From NCBI GenBank assembly GCA_027313705.1, contig DAHVDE010000057.1, forward strand, positions 1 to 64,000: a stretch of 64,000 nt of DNA, given 5' to 3'. Both the position numbers and the translations under genes were made by a program. Under the pieces are notes generated by a model. It worked only from the letters and a program-made list of their open reading frames with translations, did no database searches and was not told the DNA's origin. The stretch is from Actinomycetota bacterium. Lineage in GTDB: Bacteria > Actinomycetota > Actinomycetes > Streptosporangiales > Streptosporangiaceae. How positions within the stretch are numbered: the stretch's first letter is position 1; each line of letters begins with the position of its first letter. Shown one piece after another: positions 1 to 8,897 of the stretch.

Positions 1-1
1 A

Positions 2-367
2 GATCCGATCTTTGCGGTCGACTATACCGGACTGAGCGCGGAGTCAGCCCACGCGACCAGCGCTATCCTGCACCGTAAACGCCCATTCGATCGTTGTTAT
101 CATTCTGCCGCCGTCGCGGCGGGACTCGTGTATTTCCATTCGGTATCCGGTGAGCCAAAGGAAGCCGATGCCCTTATCGGGCCAACCATGAAGACCGTAC
201 TTGAGCTTCAAGCCAAGCCGGAACTCATGACGCGGTCAGGGGCTGATCTCCTCGGAGAGGTCGCGCACTTCCTGGAAACTCGTGACTGCGATCACATCAC
301 GGCTCTGCTAGCTGGCAGTTCTTCCTTGGCGGCAGCCTCGGCTCTGGAGCTAGCTCAGGCCGGGTGA
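2..367 (+). CDS. C-terminal fragment of an unrecognised protein
   Basis: The reading frame is open from the left edge of the window to a TGA at 365-367, so about 121 C-terminal residues are visible and the true start lies outside. I do not recognise the family. The fragment is soluble-looking, with a Cys/His-containing stretch near its visible start and an Ala-rich helix at the end. Its stop overlaps the GTG of the next gene (GTGA at 364-367), so it is probably cotranscribed and translationally coupled with the exporter. It may therefore belong to a small pathway whose product the exporter moves. Confidence 0.6.
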   Translation, partial: DPIFAVDYTGLSAESAHATSAILHRKRPFDRCYHSAAVAAGLVYFHSVSGEPKEADALIGPTMKTVLELQAKPELMTRSGADLLGEVAHFLETRDCDHITALLAGSSSLAAASALELAQAG

Positions 368-1614
368 CCAGGGACGACAAGACGCAGGCCAGCGTGAGCC
401 GCGCTGGCCTGCGCGGCGCTTACCTTGTCTCGAACGCCGGCGACTGGATATACCGCTTCGCGATCCCGGCCCTGATCTTGCGGATTAGCGGTTCGGCGCT
501 GGCCACTGCCTTCGCCTACGTACTGGAATATGTCCCCTACGTGATAGCCGGCCTCGTAGCCGGAGTAGTGGCCGACCAGTGGAACCGGCGCCGGATCCTG
601 CTGACCTGCGACCTCGCGTCAACGGCAATTACGCTGGTCATCGCCGGGATCGCTACGCTGCATCGCGTCCCGATAGCGGCACTGTACGGGTGCGCGCTCC
701 TGCTGGCCTGCGTGCGTCCCTTCTATTTCCCCGCCTTCCAGGGCTTGCTGGTCGACACGATCCCCGAGAGTCACCGAGCAGGCGTCAACGCCTGGATACA
801 GACCGTGAGCAGTGTCCTGAACATGGTTGGTCCGGTCGCAGGAACGGCGATCGTCGCGACAGCAGGCGTTCCGGCAGCGTCCTTGATCAACGCGATGTCA
901 TTCGCGTGCTCGGCGATGCTTATCTACCGGATCGCCTATACCCGCCAGTCCGCCGCCCGGCAGGACGCGGCCCGGGCCGGCAGTGCCATGGCCGGCCTGC
1001 TCGGTGACTTTACCGAGGGACTGCGCCTGCTCTGGCGGAACGAGGCGATCAGGTACGGTACCTGGCTGATGGCCGCCGCGAATTTCGCTGGCTCGGTCAT
1101 CGAGGCAAACCTGATCTTCCTGGTGGTAAAGGCAGAGAATCTGCCCAAGATCGCCTTCGGCGTCATCTTCGGCGTCCAGGGCCTTGGCGCCGTGATCGGT
1201 GCCATGGCCGCGCCGCGGCTGCTCGGCCGCTATCCGGCCGGCCGCCTGCTCGCCTGCGGCATGGGCGGATCAGCGGTGACGACGCTATTACCTGCCCTGG
1301 TGCCGCACTGGTGGATGGTGACTGCTTGCTGCGGAATGGATGGAATCGTGATGTCTATTGTCGCGGTTTCCTGGTTCACCGAGCGCCAGCGCCTCGCCGC
1401 ACCGCAGGCTATCGGGCGGATAGTCGCGGTGAGCCGCGCGATCGCCTACGGGACCATACCGCTCGGCGCACTGGCCGGCGGCTGGCTCGCTAGCGGTGCC
1501 GACCCGCTACGGTATGTCTTCGGCTTCGCCGCCGCCGTTTCGGCGGCAGTGTTCTTCGGCACGGTGCTATCCCCTCTCGCGCGGATCAGCGCCGAGCCCG
1601 CGACACCGCGATAG
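364..1614 (+). CDS. MFS transporter (EntS/MFS_3-like exporter)
   Basis: 416 residues with about 12 hydrophobic segments, the usual size for a 12-TM major facilitator. The loop after helix 2 carries the MFS basic signature (VADQWNRRR, roughly residues 66-74), and a long middle loop follows helix 6. The arrangement resembles the MFS_3/enterobactin-exporter group, which expels small hydrophilic metabolites or drugs by proton antiport at the inner membrane. The GTG start overlaps the upstream stop by four bases. The substrate cannot be told from sequence. It converges with the next gene, separated by only two bases. Confidence 0.85.
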   Translation: MTRDDKTQASVSRAGLRGAYLVSNAGDWIYRFAIPALILRISGSALATAFAYVLEYVPYVIAGLVAGVVADQWNRRRILLTCDLASTAITLVIAGIATLHRVPIAALYGCALLLACVRPFYFPAFQGLLVDTIPESHRAGVNAWIQTVSSVLNMVGPVAGTAIVATAGVPAASLINAMSFACSAMLIYRIAYTRQSAARQDAARAGSAMAGLLGDFTEGLRLLWRNEAIRYGTWLMAAANFAGSVIEANLIFLVVKAENLPKIAFGVIFGVQGLGAVIGAMAAPRLLGRYPAGRLLACGMGGSAVTTLLPALVPHWWMVTACCGMDGIVMSIVAVSWFTERQRLAAPQAIGRIVAVSRAIAYGTIPLGALAGGWLASGADPLRYVFGFAAAVSAAVFFGTVLSPLARISAEPATPR

Positions 1615-1616
1615 TG

Positions 1617-2753
1617 CTAGCGACCGAATTTCAGCACGACTCCGGCCGGCGAGCCGAGCGAGCCGAGTCCGCTGAGCGTGCCCGCTCCCCATACCGACGT
1701 GGTTCCCTTGATATCCGCGAGGCCGTAGACGCCTGCATACCTGGCGCCGTGCCTGGCCAAAGCGACGGAGACGAAGCGGCCTCCCGTGTAGTGCAGCAGA
1801 TGCGGAGGGATTCCTGTACTGTCCCAGTCCGTCGTGACCCACAGGCCGCCATGGCCATCGGCGACCGCGGTGCGCAGCGGGAAGTCGCCGCGCGCCTGCA
1901 CCGCGTGCCAGGCCCCGTCTGCCCAGTGCGCCAGCACGGGGAAATAGACCGCGCGGCCGTGCACCTGGCGCTGGCCACCGCCGATCAGCCATGCGTCGCT
2001 CGGAGTCGGCGCGTAGATGCTGGGGTAGCCGCTGTCTACCGGGAACTGGCTCACGACCGAAGTGACCTGCCAGGTGTACCCGGAAGCCGTGTGCCGCAGC
2101 CTGGCCACCGAAGCCGACCCGGTGCTGGCTCCGGCGAGTACCCAGACACCGCCGCGGGAGTCCACGCTGACGCTGTTGAGGTTCGGTGGCGCGCTGAGTC
2201 CGGGAATGGACGTCCGGTGCCATGCCGACCCGTCGAAGTGCTCCACGCGGCCGAGGTAAGAAAAGGCCCAGACATTGGCAGCGGACAGCACGGCCGCGCC
2301 CACGATGTAATCTCCCGCCGACGGCCACCTGGCGGCGACCGACCAGCGGCCATGACGCAGCGCAAGCGCGTAACTGCCCGTCGCGTCGTAGCCGAAAGCC
2401 CAGACGTTCCAGGCGGACGAGGCGCTTATGACCGAGATGCAGCCATGCAGGCCAGCCGGGAGCTTGGCCAGACTCCATCGGTGCCCGGCGAAGTGCCCGG
2501 CGATCGGCCAGGTCGGGATCGGACTCGGTCCTGGCCTGCTCGGCGCCTTCTGGGCGCAGCCGCCCATCCAGGCGTCTTTGGGGCTGATCGCAGCCAGCGT
2601 CTCCAGGCTGTTGTACTTCGGGTGGCTAATGGTCATCACCACGTGCCAGCCAGGAACGGAGGCGCCCGTACCGGCCGCCTGTGCCGGAATCGCACTTGCC
2701 AGCGTGGCCCCACATACGGCAAGAACCATGACATGCCAACGACGAAGGACCAT
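1617..2753 (-). CDS. secreted propeller-like hypothetical protein
   Basis: I place the start at ATG 2753, which has GGGAG eight bases upstream; the GTG at 2762 would sit too close to that site. The 378-residue product begins with a short basic stretch, a hydrophobic core and an Ala-Gln-Ala cleavage site, a typical Sec signal peptide. The mature part repeats a motif of the type S-x-x-(D/N)-x-W-x-(F/M/V)-G about every 40-50 residues (for example SPKDAWMGG, SAWNVWAFG, AANVWAFS, PSDAWLIGG). This suggests a beta-propeller assembled from YCF48/sialidase-like blades. No catalytic motif is recognised; likely extracellular binding or scaffold role. Confidence 0.7.
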   Translation of the reverse strand: MVLRRWHVMVLAVCGATLASAIPAQAAGTGASVPGWHVVMTISHPKYNSLETLAAISPKDAWMGGCAQKAPSRPGPSPIPTWPIAGHFAGHRWSLAKLPAGLHGCISVISASSAWNVWAFGYDATGSYALALRHGRWSVAARWPSAGDYIVGAAVLSAANVWAFSYLGRVEHFDGSAWHRTSIPGLSAPPNLNSVSVDSRGGVWVLAGASTGSASVARLRHTASGYTWQVTSVVSQFPVDSGYPSIYAPTPSDAWLIGGGQRQVHGRAVYFPVLAHWADGAWHAVQARGDFPLRTAVADGHGGLWVTTDWDSTGIPPHLLHYTGGRFVSVALARHGARYAGVYGLADIKGTTSVWGAGTLSGLGSLGSPAGVVLKFGR

Positions 2754-2882
2754 GGTGTGCACACTCCCGGCGGCGAAACCATTATGAAAGCACCAAAATA
2801 CACTAGAGATCTATTACCTGGCAAATAGGTAGGACGGTGCTATCGGCTGCTTGCCAGCCCTGTGCGGGAAGGCGCCGTCACC

Positions 2883-3485
2883 TCACTCGTTCCCGAGCCG
2901 AAGGTCCCTGACTTGCTGCCTAGTCAGGCTGAGCCGGACGCCTCCGTCGAGGCCGGTCACGTTCTCGAAGGGAATCGCGACTGCTCGGCGACCGGGCCGG
3001 TGCCCGTCTTTGACCAGCACGTGAGTGACGTGACGGGTGCCAGGATCGATACGGAGCGCGTAGACCCGCCCGATGTCGCCGTCGGCGGCCTTGACGCGGT
3101 CACCGCGGCCTTCTTCCACTTCCCCCGGCGGGATGAGACCGACCGTCTCCGTCTGCGGGATCCGCGGGATAGTGCCGCCTTCGACCGTCGGACCGCCCGC
3201 GCCTCGCCAGCCGGAGGGGAGCAGTTGCACAGGCGCGTCGTCGCCAGGGACGAACTCCGCCAGGGTTTCCTCTGCGGGGGCCAGATTCTTGAACTCGGCC
3301 TCGCCGCAACGGAGTGCTATCTGATCCCCGGCCGCCTCGACCAGGTCCATCGGAACAAGCCGGGCAAGTCCCAGCCGCCCCTTCGGCTCGGCCACCAGGT
3401 GCGTGACGGTGCCGTGAACCGGGTCGAGCACCACGCACCTCAGCTCAGGGAAATATCCGTCGATGCATTTGACGCCGGTTCCCAT
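2883..3485 (-). CDS. PRC-barrel domain protein
   Basis: From ATG 3485 the protein is 200 residues and contains two PRC-barrel-like units. Each begins with a G-x-x-V-K-x-x-D-G strand followed by the hallmark (V/I)-D-P-x-x-x-x-V-T-H-(L/V) (LDPVHGTVTHL near residue 20 and IDPGTRHVTHV near 140). PRC barrels are small beta domains also found in RimM and photosynthetic reaction centre H subunits. The free-standing actinobacterial proteins have no firmly assigned function. The start is uncertain: no strong ribosome binding site precedes ATG 3485, and a GTG at 3539 is an alternative. Confidence 0.65.
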   Translation of the reverse strand: MGTGVKCIDGYFPELRCVVLDPVHGTVTHLVAEPKGRLGLARLVPMDLVEAAGDQIALRCGEAEFKNLAPAEETLAEFVPGDDAPVQLLPSGWRGAGGPTVEGGTIPRIPQTETVGLIPPGEVEEGRGDRVKAADGDIGRVYALRIDPGTRHVTHVLVKDGHRPGRRAVAIPFENVTGLDGGVRLSLTRQQVRDLRLGNE

Positions 3486-3847
3486 GACAAGCGTTATTCC
3501 GGTCAACGGCCCGCCTGCGCCTGCGCTTTCCTGGCTCACAGTCCCTGAGTGTCGCACCCTCCTCCGCCTCTGCCCCGGCATGATGGCCGTGCCGGTGGTT
3601 CTGCGCCAAAACGCCGATCACCAGAATTCCCGGTCATTAGCTCGCCGCTGACTGCTTGGTGAGCGCGTCCCAGTCGGCCGGCGCATAGCCGATCCGCCAC
3701 GCGTCCTGCACATCGTCGAACCCACTAAACGAAACTTTGTTCGATAATTCTCCGCGCCGCTGAAGCAGGCTCGTCGGCGTTTCTCCGGTCCCGGTTTCTC
3801 CGGTCCCGCGTGGCCGCCGCGTGTGCGGCGAAAACGGCTCACCGCTC
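3486..3847. other. intergenic stretch without a convincing gene
   Basis: About 360 bases between the PRC-barrel gene and the PPOX-fold gene. A minus-strand frame ending at 3637 encodes a short tail that looks protein-like (DAWRIGYAPADWDALT), but it has no good start or ribosome binding site and its N-terminal part is low-complexity. A short AT-richer stretch near 3720-3755 contains CGAA and TTCG arms that could be a promoter or operator. Confidence 0.3.
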
Positions 3848-4273
3848 TCAGGCATACAGGCGGTTCGGCGTGATAATAACGGCTTCGCTGTACAGCGCGG
3901 CGAACTGAGCGGGCGTGCCGAACAAGGCCCCGATGCGCTCGGCGTACTTCACGACGTACTCAGGTACCTGGTCCGCGGCGGGGAAAGCGGGAACGTGCTC
4001 GGCCGTGCCTTCGACCCGGATGACGTCACGTCCCAGGTCGGTCACGTCGAGTCCCAGTGCAACCTTCTGGTTGACGCTGATATTGCGTAGTTTCACCTTG
4101 CCCGGCTGGCTGTAAATCAGGATCGTCTCGTCATCGCGCAGCAGGAACCACACTGGCACGCAGTCCGGACGCCCGTCCTGGCGCACGGATGTCAGCCACG
4201 CCATCAAGTTGACGCGCAGTCGTCCCTCGACGTGGGCGCGACGTTCGGCAGGCAGATGTGACGTCAAGTTCAT
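3848..4273 (-). CDS. PPOX-class (F420/FMN split-barrel) oxidoreductase
   Basis: The start is set at ATG 4273, with AGGA eight bases upstream, giving 141 residues. The frame is open further 5' but that extension looks non-coding. The sequence follows the pyridoxamine-phosphate-oxidase-like split barrel: AWLTSVRQDGRPDCVPVWF, then a strand ILIYSQPGKVKLRNI, then VALGLD and a VEGTAE strand. This is the layout of the short actinobacterial PPOX-class proteins (TIGR03667-like) that bind F420 or FMN and reduce or sense small metabolites. The exact substrate is unknown. It lies upstream of a TetR gene on the same strand, but 175 bases of non-coding DNA separate them. Confidence 0.8.
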   Translation of the reverse strand: MNLTSHLPAERRAHVEGRLRVNLMAWLTSVRQDGRPDCVPVWFLLRDDETILIYSQPGKVKLRNISVNQKVALGLDVTDLGRDVIRVEGTAEHVPAFPAADQVPEYVVKYAERIGALFGTPAQFAALYSEAVIITPNRLYA

Positions 4274-4448
4274 GGAATGCATCCTGGCAGGCGCGGCTTG
4301 CGCGCCCGCACCCCGCGTCGCCCCGCGAACCACGCCGGCACTGACAAGATGGAATCGCAGACCCCGGTCGGACCTGCTGGCCATGGTCAACGGCGCCGAA
4401 GAAGCACTCCAGGTCGCCGGCCCGTCATGACGCCACGCGACTCGCGGC

Positions 4449-5093
4449 TCATGACGCCGGCTTGTGAGTCGCGGGTTCTGGCCGCGTACCTGGCAAGGCC
4501 GGCTTGGCGCGGATGCGGTCGAGCAGGTCATCGAGCAGCGAAAGCTGCTCAGCGCGGTCAGCCTGCGCCGGGTACATCACCGCCTGGATGCTGAGGCCGT
4601 CCATCAGGACCATGCATTCGTGCACGATGCGGTCCAGGCTGAGGCCGGTTTTGAGCTCACCGTCGGCCTGTGCTTCCTCGAGCAGTCTCTTGATGCGCCT
4701 GCAGGTGACGTCGACTTCCTCGTTCTGGATGCGGCGCATGAACTCGTCGCCGATCGCCTCTCCCCAGAACGAGATCTCGATCTTGGCTTCCAGGAGTCCT
4801 TGCTCGTCGAGCGGCAGGGCCTGGATCATCAGCTGCCTGAGTGCGCGGAGGCCGCGCGAGCCCCCGAGGCGCTCGTCGGCGCGCTCGCGTACTCCCTGGT
4901 GCGCCATTATCAGGGCCGATCCGAGGATGTCGGCCCGGTCAGCGAAGTAATGCGCGAGCACCCCGTTGGAGCAACCCGCCTCCTTGGCTATCTGACGGGT
5001 GGTCGTGTGCGCGAGGCCGCCCCTGGCAATGACGCGCCAGGTGGCCATGATGATGTCGCGCCGCCGCTCGGAATGGTCGACGATCTTCGGCAC
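4449..5093 (-). CDS. TetR-family regulator (BetI-like)
   Basis: GTG 5093 is chosen because AAGGAG lies six bases upstream; 214 residues result. The N-terminal helix-turn-helix is clear (HTTTRQIAKEAGCSNGVLAHYF, preceded by RRRDIIMATWRVIARGG), and the C-terminal ligand domain is of the TetR_C_6/BetI type. The gene is divergent from the split transketolase genes, with a perfect 12-bp palindrome in the shared intergenic region. It therefore probably represses both its own transcription and the transketolase operon until an unidentified ligand binds. Confidence 0.85.
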   Translation of the reverse strand: MPKIVDHSERRRDIIMATWRVIARGGLAHTTTRQIAKEAGCSNGVLAHYFADRADILGSALIMAHQGVRERADERLGGSRGLRALRQLMIQALPLDEQGLLEAKIEISFWGEAIGDEFMRRIQNEEVDVTCRRIKRLLEEAQADGELKTGLSLDRIVHECMVLMDGLSIQAVMYPAQADRAEQLSLLDDLLDRIRAKPALPGTRPEPATHKPAS

Positions 5094-5192
5094 CGCTGGC
5101 TCCTTCCCGGCCCGCAGCGCGCGCCGGCACGTGGTCCTGAGCACTTTACTGCCGCTTGCGGCGGCCGGGTCGCGCGTGCGATCCTACGCTAG

Positions 5193-5204
5193 TCGGACGT
5201 CCGA
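5193..5204. promoter_or_regulatory. candidate TetR operator (perfect 12-bp palindrome)
   Basis: TCGGACGTCCGA reads identically on both strands. It sits 42 bases before the transketolase ATG and about 100 bases before the TetR start, where a divergent-promoter operator is expected. An AT-rich tract follows at once, suitable for a -10 element. The assignment to this TetR is inferred from position only. Confidence 0.5.
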
Positions 5205-5246
5205 ATTAAATAACTCTGACCGCCGCTTGCCTGAGGTGATGTCTCG

Positions 5247-6092
5247 ATGGAGCGAACAACGACCAGCGATCCGCGCACGCTCGCGGACCGCGCGCTGTTT
5301 GTCAGGCTGGAGACCCTGCGCCTGACCAGGATTGCGGGCGCTGGTCATTACAGCGGCACCTTCTCCGCCGCCGAGCTTTTCGCCGCCTTGTACTATCACC
5401 AGCTCAGGATCGACCCGGCGAGGCCAGGCTGGCCGGACAGGGACAGGTTCGTCCTCAGCAAGGGTCATGCGGCCATCGGCCTTTACCCGGTACTCGCCGA
5501 CCTGGGCTATTTCGATCCCGCCCTGCTCGACAGCTACACCAGGCTGGGCAGCCCGTTCGGCGACCATCCGGACATGCGCAAGGTTCCCGGCATCGACTTC
5601 AGTTCTGGCTCGCTCGGCCACGGACTTTCCATCGGCGTGGGCATGGCACTTGGCGGCCGAGTGCAGGGCCGCGACTTCCGCGTCTATGTCATGGTCGGCG
5701 ACGGCGAACTTGCCGAGGGGCAGATCTGGGAGGCCGCGATGGCCGCCAGTCACTTCAGGCTCGGCTCGCTGGTCTGCATCGTCGACCGCAATCAGCTGTG
5801 CATAGACGGCCGTACCGAGGACGTGATGGCCGTCGAGCCGATCGGCGACCGGTTCGCGGCCTTCGGCTGGCAGGTACGCAGGATCGACGGTCATGACCTC
5901 GGCGCGATCGTGGCCGCGTTCGACGGGCTCGCCCCTGCCGACTCGGGAGTGCCGCAGCTGATCATCGCCGACACGGTCAAGGGCAAGGGGGTACGCCGGA
6001 TGGAACTCGACGTCAACTGGCACGTCGGCAACCTCGGACCAGAAGACTACGAGGCCGTGCGGGCCGAGCTGATGGCGGGGGCGGCACGATGA
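5247..6092 (+). CDS. transketolase, N-terminal subunit
   Basis: 281 residues, the usual size of the separate N-terminal (thiamine diphosphate, PP-domain) subunit of two-gene transketolases. The ThDP signature GDGELAEGQIWEAA followed by VDRNQL is present, as is the substrate-side motif SKGHAAIGLYP and SLGHGLSIGVGMA. GAGGTG precedes the ATG by eight bases. With the next gene it should form an enzyme that moves two-carbon ketol units between sugar phosphates. Split forms are common in actinobacterial accessory sugar pathways, so this need not be the housekeeping transketolase. Confidence 0.92.
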   Translation: MERTTTSDPRTLADRALFVRLETLRLTRIAGAGHYSGTFSAAELFAALYYHQLRIDPARPGWPDRDRFVLSKGHAAIGLYPVLADLGYFDPALLDSYTRLGSPFGDHPDMRKVPGIDFSSGSLGHGLSIGVGMALGGRVQGRDFRVYVMVGDGELAEGQIWEAAMAASHFRLGSLVCIVDRNQLCIDGRTEDVMAVEPIGDRFAAFGWQVRRIDGHDLGAIVAAFDGLAPADSGVPQLIIADTVKGKGVRRMELDVNWHVGNLGPEDYEAVRAELMAGAAR

Positions 6093-7165
6093 CCAGGGAA
6101 GCGGCGAGCAAGGAACTGCCGAGCAAGGGGGCCGCAGGCGGCTCTGACGAGCAGAGCGACCTCTTCCGCGGCGTGTCGCAGTCAGCCGCGCCCGCGAAGG
6201 CCGGCACGGTCAAGGGAATCACCACCAAGTCGATTCCCGCGTTCGTGGCCGGCGAGGAACTTGCCGACCTCGCCGATACCGACGCCAGGATCGTCGCGAT
6301 GACGGCTGATCTGGCGTCCGCGAACCGGCTCGCTGACTTCGGCACACGGCATCCTGCCCGCTTCTTCGACCTCGGCATCGCGGAAAAGAACATGATCACG
6401 GTGGCGGCCGGGCTGGCTGCCACCGGCCTGATGCCGTTCGCTGGCACGTTCGCGTCCTTTGCCGCGCTGCTCGGCTTCGAGCAGATCAGGACCGACTGCG
6501 CCTATCCAGGAATGCCAGTACGGATACTCGCGCACCACGCGGGCATGTCGATGGGCTTTTACGGCACCAGCCACCATGCGCTCGAAGACCTCGCCGCGAT
6601 GCGCGCCGTCGCCGGCCTGACCGTCGCCTGCGCCGCCGACGCCAACCAGCTCCGCGCCATGCTGCGCGCGTCGCTCGGCGTGCCTGGCGCCATCTACCTG
6701 CGTCTTGGCCGGGGCCGTGACCCAGAGGTGTACCCCGTCGTTCCGGCCGACTTGCAGTTCGGCCAGGCGGTCGAATTGCGCGCGGGCACCGACGCCACGA
6801 TCATCACCACCGGATCGCAGGTCCACCCGTCGCTCGCCGCCGCGACCGCGCTCGCCGCGGACGGTTACCAGGTGCGCGTGGTCGACATGCACACGATCAA
6901 GCCACTCGACGTCGGCAGCATTCTCGCCGCCGCCAGCGAAACCGGCGGCATCGTCACCGTCGAGGAGCACAACGTGATTGGCGGCCTTGGCAGCGCCGTC
7001 GCCGAGGTGCTCGCCGATCACCGGCTGGCCGTCCCGCTGCGCCGCCACGGCGTCAACGACGAGTACGTTCTCGTCGGCCCCCCGGCCGCCCTTTACGCCC
7101 ATTACCGTCTCGACCCCGCTGGCATCGCGGCAGTAGTGAAGGAGCAACTCCTGACCGCCAGCTAG
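6089..7165 (+). CDS. transketolase, C-terminal subunit
   Basis: ATG overlaps the stop of the N-terminal subunit by four bases (ATGA). The 358-residue product has a pyrimidine-binding domain (FFDLGIAEKNMITVAAGLA, with the catalytic Glu of GIAEKN) and a C-terminal transketolase domain (GSQVHPSLAAA, VEEHNVIGGLG). The first 45 residues are an extra low-complexity segment not usual for the family, and an internal start cannot be excluded. Its last 113 bases overlap, antisense, the end of the convergent exporter gene. Confidence 0.9.
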   Translation: MTREAASKELPSKGAAGGSDEQSDLFRGVSQSAAPAKAGTVKGITTKSIPAFVAGEELADLADTDARIVAMTADLASANRLADFGTRHPARFFDLGIAEKNMITVAAGLAATGLMPFAGTFASFAALLGFEQIRTDCAYPGMPVRILAHHAGMSMGFYGTSHHALEDLAAMRAVAGLTVACAADANQLRAMLRASLGVPGAIYLRLGRGRDPEVYPVVPADLQFGQAVELRAGTDATIITTGSQVHPSLAAATALAADGYQVRVVDMHTIKPLDVGSILAAASETGGIVTVEEHNVIGGLGSAVAEVLADHRLAVPLRRHGVNDEYVLVGPPAALYAHYRLDPAGIAAVVKEQLLTAS

Positions 7166-8447
7166 CACCGCCAGTGACGGATCGCCCCAGGAAGGTTCCG
7201 AGACTGGTGCCAGCGGCGATGCTGAGGGCGACGCCGAGCGCGGTGAAAAGAGTGGCCGCACCATGGGCGGGCAAGGCGGGACGGCCAGGCGTGCCGATGG
7301 CCTCGAGCAGCCCGTCGTAGAGCAGCAGTCCGGGGACCAAGGGCAAGATGGCCGCGCTGATCAGGCCGAAGGCCGGCACGTGCGTGCTCTTGGTCAAGAT
7401 GGTCGCGGCCAGCGCGGCGGCCAGTGCGCCGGCGGCGGCGGCGATCGCCGCGCCCGCGCCCAGGTGGAGCGTGAGCGCATACATGCCCCACCCGGCGCAG
7501 CCCATGGCAGCGGCGAGCGCGATCGTAACGGCGTCTGAGTAGGAGTAAAGCGTGAAGAAGGCCGCGGTGGCCGTAGCACCCGCGAGCTGACCGGCCAGCG
7601 GCCCGAAGCGTACCGGGCCGGCCGGAACGGTGAGCGGTACCCCCAGCCAGTAGGCCAGCCGTATCCCTGCCACGATGCCGAGCACGATTCCTGTCGTGCG
7701 CACGGCGACCTCGAACACCCGGGCCGACGCTGTGACATAGAACTGGTCGATGGCATCCTGGGCGGCGCCGACCATCACCGCGCCAACGACCAGCATGACG
7801 ATCCCGCCGGTCACGATCAGCGCCGGATTCATCCCGGCCGCGAACTTGGCGCCATCGGCAACCGCCGCCGCGATTCCCGTCGCGACCATCGTGACCAGCA
7901 CCGCACCAGCGAACTGGCGGAAAAATGGCGGCACGCCCCTGGCCGTCAGCCAGTTCAGCATGCGGTCGATCAGGCATCCCATCACGAAGGTGACGACGAT
8001 GACCTTCCATGACGTCGTGAAAAGCAGCACCACGCCCGCGCCTACCCCGGCGTTCCCCGCAGTGGCCACCCAGGCCGGGTAGGGGTGACTGGCCACCCAG
8101 ACCCGATCGAAGACCACGATGGCCTCAGCTAGCGGCAAGCCGTGCTCGATGTCGCCGCACAGCGTGACCAGGCTGCGCACCCGGCTGTAGTCGGCGTTGC
8201 CTGGCCGCACCACCCTGGTGTAAGTGACGGGCGGCACCTGCGGACCCTGGTGATAAGAAGCGGAGATCGCCGTATAGGTGACGTCGACGTGCACCCCGCT
8301 CAGGCCGTAGGCGCTGGCGATGCGCAGCATCGTGGTGACGACATCGCGGGCCGACATGCCGGCAGACAGCAACAGGTCACCAGTCCGCATGGCCAGGTCC
8401 AGAGCAGCGTGAACCTGATCAGCGGCGGCCGGGTTCGCAGGCTCCAT
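7053..8447 (-). CDS. threonine/serine exporter family protein (ThrE-like)
   Basis: ATG 8447 gives 464 residues. The N-terminal soluble part (LAMRTGDLLLSAGMSARDV ... GVHVDVTYTAISASY) is the ThrE domain, followed by about ten hydrophobic segments forming the membrane ThrE and ThrE2 parts. ThrE proteins export threonine or serine using the proton gradient. The family fold ends near position 7170 (GTSLGTFLG). The remaining roughly 37 residues are Arg/Gly-rich and encoded antisense to the transketolase gene, which looks like a read-through extension after loss of an original stop. Confidence 0.85.
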   Translation of the reverse strand: MEPANPAAADQVHAALDLAMRTGDLLLSAGMSARDVVTTMLRIASAYGLSGVHVDVTYTAISASYHQGPQVPPVTYTRVVRPGNADYSRVRSLVTLCGDIEHGLPLAEAIVVFDRVWVASHPYPAWVATAGNAGVGAGVVLLFTTSWKVIVVTFVMGCLIDRMLNWLTARGVPPFFRQFAGAVLVTMVATGIAAAVADGAKFAAGMNPALIVTGGIVMLVVGAVMVGAAQDAIDQFYVTASARVFEVAVRTTGIVLGIVAGIRLAYWLGVPLTVPAGPVRFGPLAGQLAGATATAAFFTLYSYSDAVTIALAAAMGCAGWGMYALTLHLGAGAAIAAAAGALAAALAATILTKSTHVPAFGLISAAILPLVPGLLLYDGLLEAIGTPGRPALPAHGAATLFTALGVALSIAAGTSLGTFLGRSVTGGASWRSGVAPSLLPRCQRGRDGNGRKGRPGGRRERTRR

Positions 8448-8564
8448 GACAGCGACCCTAAGGCCATCAACGCCTGTTTCACGCCGTTTGCCTGATGCGA
8501 TCCACCCACCAGGCCGGCCGGACCGGGCCGCGAGAGCCCGGCCGGCCACGGTCGTTCCGCCAGG

Positions 8565-8891
8565 TTAGTGGGTAGCCTCGTACTGCCTGATGATCTCGGT
8601 GCTGATCCGGCCGCGTTCTGAGATTGCCATGCCAGCTTCGCGCGCCCAGGCGCGCACCGCGGCCCGGTCGACCGAAACCGGCGCGCCGCGACCGGCGCCG
8701 CGACGGCGGCCTTCCCTGCTTGGCTTCCTGGCCGAGCCGATAAACGGAGCCAGGTCTCCTTCCAGCCTCGCGCGGTTCGGCCCACTGAGATCGATTTCGT
8801 AATTCACGCCGTCCAGGGCGAACCGGACAGTGTCCGCACCCTCGGTACCGTCGAGATCGTCGGTAATCACTATGGAAACGTTTCTAGACAT
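8565..8891 (-). CDS. lsr2: Lsr2 family nucleoid-associated protein
   Basis: From ATG 8891 the protein has 108 residues, matching Lsr2. The N-terminal dimerisation domain (VSIVITDDLDGTEGADTVRFALDGV, then YEIDLS) is followed by a basic linker (RKPSREGRRRGAGRGA). The C-terminal DNA-binding domain ends in the usual R-A-W-A-R-E-x-G ... RGRISTEIIRQYE, the AT-hook-like RGR included. Lsr2 is the xenogeneic silencer of actinomycetes and coats AT-rich DNA. Several actinomycetes carry more than one paralogue, so this may not be the principal copy. No Shine-Dalgarno sequence precedes the ATG; see the promoter entry. Confidence 0.92.
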   Translation of the reverse strand: MSRNVSIVITDDLDGTEGADTVRFALDGVNYEIDLSGPNRARLEGDLAPFIGSARKPSREGRRRGAGRGAPVSVDRAAVRAWAREAGMAISERGRISTEIIRQYEATH

Positions 8892-8897
8892 GAAGAG

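Noticed and set aside
3637-3855. 72-residue minus-strand frame with a protein-like C-terminus
   Set aside because: No ribosome binding site, low-complexity N-terminal half and an overlapping frame of equal length; too weak to call a gene.
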